Assembly (NCBI GenBank): GCA_900551895.1 | Contig: URXX01000001.1 | Location: 205,631 to 269,630 of the forward strand | Origin: an uncultured Lachnospiraceae bacterium | GTDB lineage: Bacteria > Bacillota > Clostridia > Lachnospirales > Lachnospiraceae | Direction: 5' to 3' | DNA length: 64,000 nucleotides | Shown: one piece after another, positions 1 to 7,724 of the stretch | Position numbering within the stretch: position 1 is the stretch's first letter | Layout of the letters: every line of letters starts with the position of its first letter | Made by a program: the position numbers and the translations under genes | Notes under the pieces: model-generated | The model's input: the letters and a program-made list of their open reading frames with translations, nothing else | The model's database searches: none | What the model was told of the DNA's origin: nothing

Positions 1-2
1 TA

Positions 3-287
3 GAAGAAATACAATCTTCAAAGATGTATCGGACAGAACTATTGGTGGAGGGAGTAAATATTTTCAAAGACCGGGGACAGAAAAGCACCATAAGGTGCCG
101 GGTATATTCTTGGGATAAAGAGATAACAGATACATTGGATGCGTCTGCATTCTGTTGGCATCGTAACTCTGGAAATGAGGAAACAGATGCGGATTGGGAT
201 CGGCTTCATGCAGGAAGGAAATCGATTGTAATCACAACAGAAGATGTGCAGGATAATGCATCCTTTTATTGTGAGATTAAGATTTAG
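3..287 (+). CDS. phage tail protein, C-terminal fragment (5' end outside window)
   Basis: The frame is open to the left edge of the window, so this is the last ~95 residues of a larger protein, not a free-standing gene; the first in-window ATG is at 24 but has no ribosome binding site. The visible part reads as a mixed beta-type domain rich in Trp and Cys (SWDKEITDTLDASAFCW, then a DNASFYCEIKI end) that resembles an Ig-like or fibronectin-like end of a tail or tail-endopeptidase protein. It is followed 12 bases later by another structural gene with its own AGGAGG site. Tail identity comes mostly from position, with the Ig-like look as support. The exact tail component is unknown. Confidence 0.6.
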   Translation, partial: EEIQSSKMYRTELLVEGVNIFKDRGQKSTIRCRVYSWDKEITDTLDASAFCWHRNSGNEETDADWDRLHAGRKSIVITTEDVQDNASFYCEIKI

Positions 288-299
288 GAGGAATTTTAT

Positions 300-2117
300 A
301 TGGCTACAATTTTAACTTCCAGTCAACAGACATTCGTTGACATTACAGATCAAAGAAAACTATCAGCGTATATTACATCCAATCTGCCGAAGACGCAGAG
401 TGAAAATCCGAACGTGTTGCCACATTCCTATGCACCAAGCTGGGCGGTCACGAATCTGAAGTTAACTCCTGTTATTTTTCTGGATCAGACGAATCTTTCA
501 TTAGGTGCGTCAGGATTATCTATCAATTGGAAACGAAAAGATGGAACAGGTGCGGAAAGTGCATTGATCGCAGGAGAAACGGTGGCAGGAGGAATACTAA
601 CCGTAAATAAGGATAATCTTGCTACCTCTTCTTCGGGAATGATCACTTACATTTGTTATATCAGTTATTATGATTCAGAAACAAAGAACACCGTCAACAT
701 TTCTTCAGATATTACCTACACGCTGGTTAAGAATGCACAAAATGCTAAGTTGGCATCCGTGACAGCAGATACCCATGTATTTAAGTACGATGCGGGTTCT
801 TCTTTGGTAGGGGCGGCACAGGCTACGCTTACCGCGCAGGTACAGGGAGTGTCTATCAGCAAATGGCAGTATAAAAATAGTTCTGGAAACTGGGTGGATT
901 ATCCGACTACTTCTGATAATGGCAGCATTACCGGAGGAACATTGGTGGTAAAACCGACACATTCCGTTTTCTTTAATAATGTAGCTCAGATTAAATTATT
1001 GACAGATGATGTGGATGTTTATGATACGGTAACCATTACGAAAATTTATGATGGAGAAAAAGGTGATCCGGGTGCTGCTGGAGGTGATGGAAAAGGCGGC
1101 CTTTCGGTTATTCTAGGAAATGAAACACAGTCCATTGCTTGTACAGCAAATGGAACTGTAGCGGCGGAAGTTCTTGTAAACATTCCTTTTACTGGGTATG
1201 TCGGAATTGAACAGACTCCCTGTACATGTACGGTAGGAACATTGCCGGATGGTGTCACGGTGAAAACGAACACGGCAGCCACGGCAACGATAGCAGGTAA
1301 GCTGTCCCTTTTGTTTGCGGCAAATGCAACATTGGGCGGAGCGTCTGTATTAAATGGAACGATAGAATTAACTTTTACAATTTCAGGAAAAAAGGTAATA
1401 AAACAGTTTTCATGGTCAAAATCCAACAAAGGAAATGCAGGAGCGAGTGCAGTTGTGTTTTCCGTGTATGCGCCAAATGGAACTGTAGTGTTAAATCAAT
1501 CGGGGACATTACTTCTTTCAACATCTGCCTATAGCGGTTCGACAGCAATTACAAATGCTACCTATCAGTGGGCAAAATATGTAAGCGGAACATGGAATAA
1601 TATCAGCGGAGCGACATCTTCTTCCCTTACCGTATCGGGAACGGATATTGTCAACATTCAATCATACCGTTGTACGATGACGTATGGTGGAAAGAACTAT
1701 GCCGATGTGATAACTGTGGAAGATAAGTCTGATCCCTATGTGTCTGAAATGCTGTCTATCGGAGGCTTTACGGTAAAGAATAATTTGGGAGGGGTTGTTC
1801 CTTATGTGATTGTGCGGACAAATCAGAAAGAAGTGGATGGCCTGCTTGGAAACATCGGGGAAACTGCTCCATCAAGTCCAAAATCAGGATATTTCTGGTA
1901 CAAGGTGGATCATACTGCCCAAAGTGTTGCTTTAATGAAGTATGATGGAGCAGAGTGGAAAAATGCTACGGAAAAGCAGACCCTGACCTATACATGGTAT
2001 ATGCAGGATAAAGATGGAAAAGCGATTACTTTTGAAAAGAGTGGAAAAGTGATCTATTTATCTGCAAAGGATATTGACAGTCTTGTAACCCTGCAATGTG
2101 ACGTGTCCAAAGGATAG
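300..2117 (+). CDS. phage tail/baseplate protein with Ig-like and collagen-like segments
   Basis: A 605-residue virion protein predicted to belong to the tail tip or side fibre. An AGGAGGAATTTTAT site precedes ATG 300. The sequence is Ser/Thr/Gly/Asn-rich with repeated beta-sandwich style stretches (for example WQYKNSSGNWVDYP near residue 180 and YQWAKYVSGTWNNISG near 420, each followed by an S-L-V-type strand), the pattern of bacterial Ig-like domains. Around residue 252 a short collagen-like GEKGDPGAAGGDGKGG segment separates the N-terminal and C-terminal beta domains; such segments act as trimerising hinges in fibres of Firmicutes phages. No enzymatic motif is visible. It lies between other tail genes in the same direction, so it is almost certainly structural; the exact position in the virion is inferred. 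Confidence 0.75.
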   Translation: MATILTSSQQTFVDITDQRKLSAYITSNLPKTQSENPNVLPHSYAPSWAVTNLKLTPVIFLDQTNLSLGASGLSINWKRKDGTGAESALIAGETVAGGILTVNKDNLATSSSGMITYICYISYYDSETKNTVNISSDITYTLVKNAQNAKLASVTADTHVFKYDAGSSLVGAAQATLTAQVQGVSISKWQYKNSSGNWVDYPTTSDNGSITGGTLVVKPTHSVFFNNVAQIKLLTDDVDVYDTVTITKIYDGEKGDPGAAGGDGKGGLSVILGNETQSIACTANGTVAAEVLVNIPFTGYVGIEQTPCTCTVGTLPDGVTVKTNTAATATIAGKLSLLFAANATLGGASVLNGTIELTFTISGKKVIKQFSWSKSNKGNAGASAVVFSVYAPNGTVVLNQSGTLLLSTSAYSGSTAITNATYQWAKYVSGTWNNISGATSSSLTVSGTDIVNIQSYRCTMTYGGKNYADVITVEDKSDPYVSEMLSIGGFTVKNNLGGVVPYVIVRTNQKEVDGLLGNIGETAPSSPKSGYFWYKVDHTAQSVALMKYDGAEWKNATEKQTLTYTWYMQDKDGKAITFEKSGKVIYLSAKDIDSLVTLQCDVSKG

Positions 2118-2128
2118 GAGGTGGCCTA

Positions 2129-2683
2129 ATGGCATTATTAACAACGTGCCAAGCCAGTTTCCAGAGTATGAAAGACTATGAGGATGTCAAGGATGATGTG
2201 GAGTCGTTAAAAGAAAATATTCATGAGTGCTATTCTGAAATCAGTAAAACCTCGGAACAAATTCAGCATACCGTCAGGGAAACGTATCTTACGAAATCTG
2301 AATTGGAAACAATCCAGAAAGACTTTCAGGCAAGCATTACACAGAATAGTTCTGAAATACGAATGGACTTCACAAAGATAACAAATGAAATCATTAATAA
2401 TGTTTCTGCCAATCAAACACTTTTGGAAGAGTACATTCGTTTCAAGGGAGCATTGATTGAATTGGGAAAAGTCGGGAATGCATTTACAGCGGAACTGTCC
2501 AATGAAGAACTCTCATTTAAAGAGAATGGGCAGAAAATTGCTTATATTTCCAATCAGATTCTTGTCATAACCAATGCAGAAATTCGAAATAAGCTGTCTC
2601 TGGGCAATGAAGTCCGGGGATGGTTTGATTTTATACCGAGAAGTACAGGAAATTTATCGATCAAATGGCGTGATCCGTCTTAG
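2129..2683 (+). CDS. phage tail protein with coiled coil
   Basis: A 184-residue protein starting at ATG 2129 after GGAGGTGGCC. Residues ~15-115 are a long heptad-like, Glu/Lys/Ile/Leu-rich helix (EDVKDDVESLKENIHECYSE onward, then LTKSELETIQKDFQ), typical of the rod part of tail fibre or minor structural proteins. The C-terminal ~70 residues turn to a beta-rich end with LIELGKVGNAFTAEL and FKENGQKIAYISNQILVITN, a motif seen in tail proteins of clostridial siphoviruses. It sits 11 bases after the preceding tail gene and 16 bases before the next, so it is probably co-translated with them. Function beyond structure is not evident. Confidence 0.7.
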   Translation: MALLTTCQASFQSMKDYEDVKDDVESLKENIHECYSEISKTSEQIQHTVRETYLTKSELETIQKDFQASITQNSSEIRMDFTKITNEIINNVSANQTLLEEYIRFKGALIELGKVGNAFTAELSNEELSFKENGQKIAYISNQILVITNAEIRNKLSLGNEVRGWFDFIPRSTGNLSIKWRDPS

Positions 2684-2699
2684 GAAGAAGGTGAGAAAA

Positions 2700-4610
2700 T
2701 TGGCATCCAGCGGAAGTTTTTCGGGATCTATCCGTGATGGACATTATGCTGTGCGGGTAGATTGGACACAGACAAAGAATGTATCGGAGAATACGTCCAC
2801 AATTACTTGCAGGATTTATCTTGTAAATGACTGGTCTTTGTCGATTAACAGCAGGAATAACAATACGATGACGATTGATGGGAAGGCACAGAATTTCACA
2901 TCCCCGTCCATTGGCTCAACAGGAACGCATTTATTGGGAACAGTATCGCAGAAAGTCACACACGGAGGTGACGGTGGAAAGACAATTTCCATGAGTGTTG
3001 TGTTTAAAATTCAGGCAACATTATCAGGAACTTTCTATGATTCCATTACGGCAAATACAACCGTAACTCTGGATTCAATTCCAAGAGCATCTTCCGTGAC
3101 AGCTTCAAATGCAGAATTGGGGAAGGCATCCGTGATACAAATCTCTCGTGCATCTTCATCATTTACCCATACGCTGACCTATGCTTTTGGAAATGCAACG
3201 GGGACGATTGTCTCAAAAACAGCGTCCACCTCAGTTACATGGAACACGCCGCTTTCATTGGCAAACCAAATACCGAAAGCGGTTACGGGAACCTGTACGA
3301 TTACCTGTACGACCTATAACAGAAGTACAAATATTGGAAGTAAGACATGTACATTGACTCTAAGCGTTCCGGCATCCATTAAGCCATCTATTACCAGTCT
3401 GACTGCAACGAGAGTGGATGGAGAAGTGCCATCTGCATGGGGAATTTATGTACAGACAAAATCGAAAGCAACATTAAAAATCAATGGTGCAGCAGGAAGC
3501 TACGGATCGAGTATTACTGCATATTCCATTACAGGTGGAGGTTATACCAGTACGGCATCCAGTTTTACAACAGGGTTTCTGAATACGGAAGGTACAATCA
3601 CATTCTCTGCTGTTGTCACGGATTCTAGGGGGAGAACTTCAAATGAGAAGACAGTATCGATTACGGTAGTTCCCTATTCGCCTCCGTCTTTTATCAATTC
3701 AACATCGCAAAGATGTTTGAGTAATGGTGCGGTCAATGAGGATGGGACTTATGTACGAAGCGTGATAAATTTTAATTTTGCATCATGTGGGGGAAAGAAT
3801 ACTGCATCTGGAACAATTCATTATAAAAGAACAACAGCAGAGTCATGGATATCAGCAGGAGTATTTGTATCAGGAGCGGCTGTTGTTTTTGGCGGGGGAA
3901 ATATTTCTACGGAATATTCCTTTGATGTTCGTTATACCCTGAAAGATACGTTTTCTTCTATTTCGATACAAGAGATTATTTCCACAGCAGCAGTAGTAAT
4001 GGATTTTAAACGTGGCGGAAAAGGAGTAGCTGTTGGTAAAGTTGCAGAGGATGAAAATGTGTTTGAAGTGTCAGAAGACTGGGATGTGCGGGTTTATGGA
4101 AAACTTCTTAAGGATTATATCCAACAGTTTGCGAAAACAATCTATCCGGTTGGAAGTATTTATATGAGTGTGGTTAATACAAATCCGGGCCAATTTTTTG
4201 GAGGAACTTGGGTGGCGTGGGGAGCAGGAAGAGTCCCTGTAGGTATCAACACTGGTGATGGAAATTTTAATACTGTGGAAAAAACAGGCGGTTCTTCTGT
4301 GGTAACACTTACTGCAAATCAAATGCCCTCCCACACGCATACTTTTACAGGAAACGCCACAACAACAGGAAGTGCCGGAGGTCATACACACAACATTGGA
4401 CGTGATACAGACGGCGGTGCAGGGAGCAGCAGATATACTGTGCATAGTAATGGCGTATCAGGTGCAGATGCAACAGCACCAACAAGTAGTGCTGGAAGTC
4501 ATACGCATTCCCTGACACCAAAGGGAACAATCGCAAATGCGGGTGGAGGTGCTTCCCATTCAAATTTACAACCATATATTGTCTGCTATATGTGGAAACG
4601 TACAGCATAA
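2700..4610 (+). CDS. phage baseplate/receptor-binding tail protein, DUF859-like
   Basis: This is the probable host-recognition fibre, 636 residues from TTG 2700. The open frame runs upstream to 2574, but that stretch overlaps the previous gene; TTG 2700 follows GGAAGAAGGTGAG with normal spacing and gives the family-typical beginning ASSGSFSGSIRDGHYAVRVD. The N-terminal two thirds are beta-rich repeats (VPASIKPSITSLTATRVDGE, SITVVPYSPPSF), as in DUF859-type tail proteins. The last ~160 residues carry IYPVGSIYMSVVNTNPGQFF, GGTWVAWGAGRVPVGI and repeated SHTH / GGHTHN / GSHTHS histidine clusters, ending LQPYIVCYMWKRTA, the hallmark of a baseplate receptor-binding head domain in which His residues bind metal in the trimer. 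A hairpin terminator follows directly. Confidence 0.82.
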   Translation: MASSGSFSGSIRDGHYAVRVDWTQTKNVSENTSTITCRIYLVNDWSLSINSRNNNTMTIDGKAQNFTSPSIGSTGTHLLGTVSQKVTHGGDGGKTISMSVVFKIQATLSGTFYDSITANTTVTLDSIPRASSVTASNAELGKASVIQISRASSSFTHTLTYAFGNATGTIVSKTASTSVTWNTPLSLANQIPKAVTGTCTITCTTYNRSTNIGSKTCTLTLSVPASIKPSITSLTATRVDGEVPSAWGIYVQTKSKATLKINGAAGSYGSSITAYSITGGGYTSTASSFTTGFLNTEGTITFSAVVTDSRGRTSNEKTVSITVVPYSPPSFINSTSQRCLSNGAVNEDGTYVRSVINFNFASCGGKNTASGTIHYKRTTAESWISAGVFVSGAAVVFGGGNISTEYSFDVRYTLKDTFSSISIQEIISTAAVVMDFKRGGKGVAVGKVAEDENVFEVSEDWDVRVYGKLLKDYIQQFAKTIYPVGSIYMSVVNTNPGQFFGGTWVAWGAGRVPVGINTGDGNFNTVEKTGGSSVVTLTANQMPSHTHTFTGNATTTGSAGGHTHNIGRDTDGGAGSSRYTVHSNGVSGADATAPTSSAGSHTHSLTPKGTIANAGGGASHSNLQPYIVCYMWKRTA

Positions 4611-4617
4611 GGAAATG

Positions 4618-4639
4618 ACAGCCGACAGGCTGTTTTTTT
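4618..4639 (+). terminator. intrinsic terminator after tail genes
   Basis: A perfect 6-bp stem (ACAGCC / GGCTGT, loop GACA) is followed by seven T residues. It separates the structural genes from the lysis genes. Confidence 0.75.
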
Positions 4640-4672
4640 AATACCCATAAGGGAGAAAGAGAGGGAAAGACT

Positions 4673-5086
4673 ATGAAGCAATTTGTAACAACCATGCAAT
4701 GTGTTTTTGCAGCAATGGGAGGAGCAATCGGAGCAGTTCTTGGAGGCTTTGATGGATTTTTGTATGCCCTGATTGTCTTTGTGGTAGTGGATTACATCAC
4801 GGGACTTATGGCAGCAGTCATCAATAAAGAAGTTTCCAGTGAGGTTGGTTTTCACGGAATCGTGAAAAAAGTCGTAATTTTTTGTTTGGTAGCAGTCGGG
4901 CATATTGTAGACACACAGATTATTTGTGATGGAAGCGTTGTCCGTACAGCAGTAATTTTCTTCTATTTATCTAATGAAGGAATTTCTATTTTGGAAAATG
5001 CGACAAGAATCGGTCTTCCGGTACCACAGAAGCTGAAGAATGTGTTGGAACAGTTAAAAGAGGATGACGAAGAGCACCGTGAGTAG
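4673..5086 (+). CDS. phage holin, toxin secretion/phage lysis family
   Basis: A small inner-membrane protein of 137 residues that permeabilises the membrane so the endolysin can reach the wall. It has hydrophobic stretches at residues ~8-45 (FAAMGGAIGAVLGG, then FLYALIVFVVVDYITGLMAA) and ~65-80, and the signatures of the Phage_holin_4 family: VDYITGLMAA, then SSEVGFHGIVKKVVIF, then SNEGISILENATRIGLPVP, with a charged C-terminal tail (LKEDDEEHRE). ATG 4673 is preceded by GAGGGAAAGACT. It is followed by the amidase, the usual holin-lysin order. Its stop codon lies in the loop of the terminator at 5073-5099. Confidence 0.9.
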   Translation: MKQFVTTMQCVFAAMGGAIGAVLGGFDGFLYALIVFVVVDYITGLMAAVINKEVSSEVGFHGIVKKVVIFCLVAVGHIVDTQIICDGSVVRTAVIFFYLSNEGISILENATRIGLPVPQKLKNVLEQLKEDDEEHRE

Positions 5087-5099
5087 ACGGTGCTTTTTT
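5073..5099 (+). terminator. intrinsic terminator overlapping holin stop codon
   Basis: A perfect 8-bp stem AGCACCGT / ACGGTGCT with loop GAGTAG is followed by a T-run. The holin stop TAG (5084-5086) lies inside the loop, so a ribosome finishing the holin would cover the hairpin and could relieve termination, allowing read-through to the amidase. The coupling is inferred. Confidence 0.75.
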
Positions 5100-5117
5100 C
5101 GGGAAATGGAGGAATCT

Positions 5118-6080
5118 ATGAAGTTAGTACAGAGTATCATGACTAAAAATCCATGCTATACAGCAGGAAGAAAGATTACAGTAAAAGGATTAATGCTGCA
5201 TTCCGTGGGATGTCCGCAGCCGAATGCATCGGTGTTTATTAAAAATTGGAATACGCCATCTTATGGAACAGCCTGCGTACATGGCTTTATTGACGGAAAT
5301 GATGGTACGGTATATCAGACGCTTCCGTGGAATCATAGGGGATGGCACTGTGCATCTGGTCCAAAAGGAAGCGGAAATAATACCCATATCGGTGTAGAAA
5401 TGTGTGAGCCTGCCAGTATCCGTTACACAGGGGGTTCCAGCTTTACCTGTTTGAATCTGTCGGCGGCAAGGGCTTCGGTGAAGAAAACCTATGAAGCGGC
5501 AGTAGATCTGTTTGCATATCTTTGTAAACTTTATGGTCTCAACCCAACTGCCGATGGCGTAATTATCAGCCATAGGGAAGGGCATATCAGAGGTATTGCG
5601 TCAAATCACGGAGACCCGGAACACTTATGGAACGGTCTTGGAATGGGATATACCATGAATACTTTCCGTAAAGATGTAAAGGAAAGGATGCAGGGAGGAA
5701 CTGTAAAACCGGATGAAACAAAGGAAATGTATCGTGTCCGTAAGTCTTGGGGAGATGCCGCTTCACAAAAAGGAGCATTTCACGAACTGGAAAATGCGAA
5801 GAAGTGTGCAGATGCGAATAAAGGATATGCCGTGTTTAATGAATCTGGAAAACAGGTTTATTCAAAAGCTGATTTTTCGCCATATCTAGTGGAAGTTACC
5901 GCAACGGATTTAAATATCCGTAAAGGTCCGGGAACAAATTATGGAAAAACTGGGAAATTTACGGGAAAAGGAGTTTTTACTATTACTGAAGAACGAGCTG
6001 GTACAGGCTCCAATAAAGGATGGGGAAAACTGAAATCCGGTGTAGGCTGGATTTCACTTGATTATGTAAAGAGATTATAA
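5118..6080 (+). CDS. N-acetylmuramoyl-L-alanine amidase endolysin with SH3b domain
   Basis: This enzyme cleaves the amide bond between muramic acid and the stem peptide of host peptidoglycan at the end of the lytic cycle. ATG 5118 is chosen because GGAGG lies 5 bases upstream; the in-frame ATG at 5106 overlaps that site. The protein has 320 residues. Residues ~20-180 form an Amidase_2/PGRP-type zinc domain: the metal ligand His in LMLHSVGC (His28), the GDG-like FIDGNDGTVYQTLPW strand, GNNTHIGVEMCEP, and ISHREGHIRG followed by HGDPEHLW. After a linker, residues ~255-320 form a bacterial SH3 domain (TATDLNIRKGPGTNYGKTG through GVGWISLDYVKRL) that binds the cell wall. It follows the holin and is followed by a terminator. 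Confidence 0.92.
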   Translation: MKLVQSIMTKNPCYTAGRKITVKGLMLHSVGCPQPNASVFIKNWNTPSYGTACVHGFIDGNDGTVYQTLPWNHRGWHCASGPKGSGNNTHIGVEMCEPASIRYTGGSSFTCLNLSAARASVKKTYEAAVDLFAYLCKLYGLNPTADGVIISHREGHIRGIASNHGDPEHLWNGLGMGYTMNTFRKDVKERMQGGTVKPDETKEMYRVRKSWGDAASQKGAFHELENAKKCADANKGYAVFNESGKQVYSKADFSPYLVEVTATDLNIRKGPGTNYGKTGKFTGKGVFTITEERAGTGSNKGWGKLKSGVGWISLDYVKRL

Positions 6081-6121
6081 AATTCTGCCGGGCGGTAAAA
6101 TGCTGTCCGGCAGAATTTTTT
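6081..6121 (+). terminator. intrinsic terminator after endolysin
   Basis: An 11-bp stem (AATTCTGCCGG / CCGGCAGAATT) with a 15-base loop is followed by a T-run, directly after the amidase stop. Confidence 0.85.
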
Positions 6122-6166
6122 ACGTTATTTCCCATCATAGAAAACAAACGGTATCGAAAAAAAGAC

Positions 6167-6195
6167 TTGCTATTCTTGGGGTTTAGAGTGATATA
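6167..6195 (+). promoter_or_regulatory. possible promoter for the tandem recombinases
   Basis: TTGCTA (6167-6172) and GATATA (6190-6195) are spaced by 17 bases, 33 bases before ATG 6228 and downstream of the endolysin terminator. The match is moderate only. Confidence 0.35.
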
Positions 6196-6227
6196 TAGAC
6201 TACCAAAAAAGAAGGGAGGAGACCAGT

Positions 6228-7724
6228 ATGCAAATTGAAGTCAGAAAAGCTGATATGGGAAAAGAGAAAAAACGTTTAAAAGTCTGTGCATATGCGAGAG
6301 TATCTACGGAAGCATTTGAGCAAGAAAACTCATTGGAAAATCAAGTGTCTCATTATACAGAGATGATTCAGTCCAATCCAGCTTATGAGTTCGCAGGTGT
6401 TTATGCAGATTTTGGAATTTCCGGTTTTAAGGAAAGCCGCCCTCAGTTTCAGAAAATGATGCAGGATGCGAAAAATGGAAAGATTGATTTGATTATTACA
6501 AAATCCGTATCACGGTTTGCCAGAAATACCGCAATCGTTCTGAAGGCTTCCAGAGAGCTGAAGGAACGAAATGTCGGTATTTTTTTTGAACTACAAAACA
6601 TCAATACACTTACGGAAGCGGGAGAATTGCTGCTTACCATATTGGCAGCATTTGCACAAGCAGAAAGTGAATCTGCAAGTGAGAGTTCCAAGATGGCTTA
6701 TTTACACCGCATTGAGAATGGCGAAGTCGTAGCTTATTTGGAAAGATCTTATGGATATGAAAAAGATGAAAATGGAGAATATCGGGCAAAAGAACCAGAA
6801 GCGTCCGTTATCAGGGAAATTTACGATTTGGTAATTCAGGGCGTGAACTGCACGAACATTGCAAGAGTATTGAATGCGAGAAATATTCAGACCGTTCAGG
6901 GGGCAGAGTGGACAGCGAGTACCGTTTTCCGCATTGTGGAAAATGAAATTTACAAGGGTGATGTTCTGATGCAGAAAACTTTTATAGATGGGAAAAGACA
7001 CCAAGTGCAGAATCGCGGAGAAAAAGCCATGTACTATGCAAAAGACAATCATCCGCCGATTGTATCGGAAAAAACATGGGAAAAAGCACAGCGGAAGCTG
7101 GAAGACATGAGGGCAGAAAGAGCCGAACACTCTGTGATTCAGGAATTCACGGAAGAAAATTATCCTTACATGAATCATATTTTTTGTGCAAAATGTGGAT
7201 GGCCTTTGAAGCCACGGGTGTACAGTCATGGGCATCGGCTTTCTTGGGATTGCTCCGGACAGAAGAGAGGGACAAAAAAATTCTGTACAGGCATTCACGT
7301 TTTGGATAACGATTTACGGAAGATGGAGATTGAAGGAAACAGATATTTTTCAGAAACCGTAGATAAGTATGGAGAGGTACATTTAAAGCATGTAGGTGAG
7401 AGAACATGGAAGAATAAGCATAAAAAGAAAAAATTCAATCACAAAGATTTATATCCAGAATTAAATGAGGAAAATTATCCGTATTATAAACGATTGTATT
7501 GTGCAAGATGCGGAAGCAGGCTTGGACGGTATATTTCACATGGAACAGTAAGATGGATATGTTCGAGCTATAAAAGAAAGGGGCAGGCAAAATGTCCGGG
7601 AGTCCGTATTCCTGATGAAATTATAAAGGAATGGAATCTGCCTGATGGCAAAATATATATCATGGGAAAGGAAGATAAAAATGGCGAGAAGCATTACAGT
7701 TATACCAGCGAGTCAGCCTTATAG
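6228..7724 (+). CDS. large serine recombinase (first of tandem pair)
   Basis: A 498-residue DNA integrase/excisionase of the large serine recombinase family, which breaks DNA through a covalent phosphoserine link. The resolvase domain (residues ~18-155) has catalytic Ser26 in CAYARVST, the family's YADFGISG turn, and the Arg-bearing KSVSRFARN motif. A Recombinase domain follows (~175-290: REIYDLVIQGVNCTNIARVL), then two zinc ribbons, CAKCGWPL with CSGQKRGTKKFC, and CARCGSRL with CSSYKRKGQAKC. ATG 6228 follows GGGAGGAG. The 3' end overlaps the next recombinase by 44 bases, implying joint translation. One or both of this pair are candidates for the enzyme that inserted the element into comEC; which one cannot be told from sequence. 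Confidence 0.92.
   Translation: MQIEVRKADMGKEKKRLKVCAYARVSTEAFEQENSLENQVSHYTEMIQSNPAYEFAGVYADFGISGFKESRPQFQKMMQDAKNGKIDLIITKSVSRFARNTAIVLKASRELKERNVGIFFELQNINTLTEAGELLLTILAAFAQAESESASESSKMAYLHRIENGEVVAYLERSYGYEKDENGEYRAKEPEASVIREIYDLVIQGVNCTNIARVLNARNIQTVQGAEWTASTVFRIVENEIYKGDVLMQKTFIDGKRHQVQNRGEKAMYYAKDNHPPIVSEKTWEKAQRKLEDMRAERAEHSVIQEFTEENYPYMNHIFCAKCGWPLKPRVYSHGHRLSWDCSGQKRGTKKFCTGIHVLDNDLRKMEIEGNRYFSETVDKYGEVHLKHVGERTWKNKHKKKKFNHKDLYPELNEENYPYYKRLYCARCGSRLGRYISHGTVRWICSSYKRKGQAKCPGVRIPDEIIKEWNLPDGKIYIMGKEDKNGEKHYSYTSESAL

Noticed and set aside
24..287. A complete 87-codon gene at the left edge
   Set aside because: The frame is open back to base 3 and ATG 24 has no ribosome site, so it is the end of a larger tail gene.
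1046..1429. Long antisense frame opposite the tail gene, and similar frames opposite lepA, dnaK, purL and recombinases
   Set aside because: They lack ribosome sites, have unnatural residue composition and lie fully opposite well-supported genes.
2574..2699. Tail fibre gene starting at ATG 2574
   Set aside because: This stretch overlaps the preceding coiled-coil gene by over 100 bases; TTG 2700 has a good ribosome site and gives the family-typical start.
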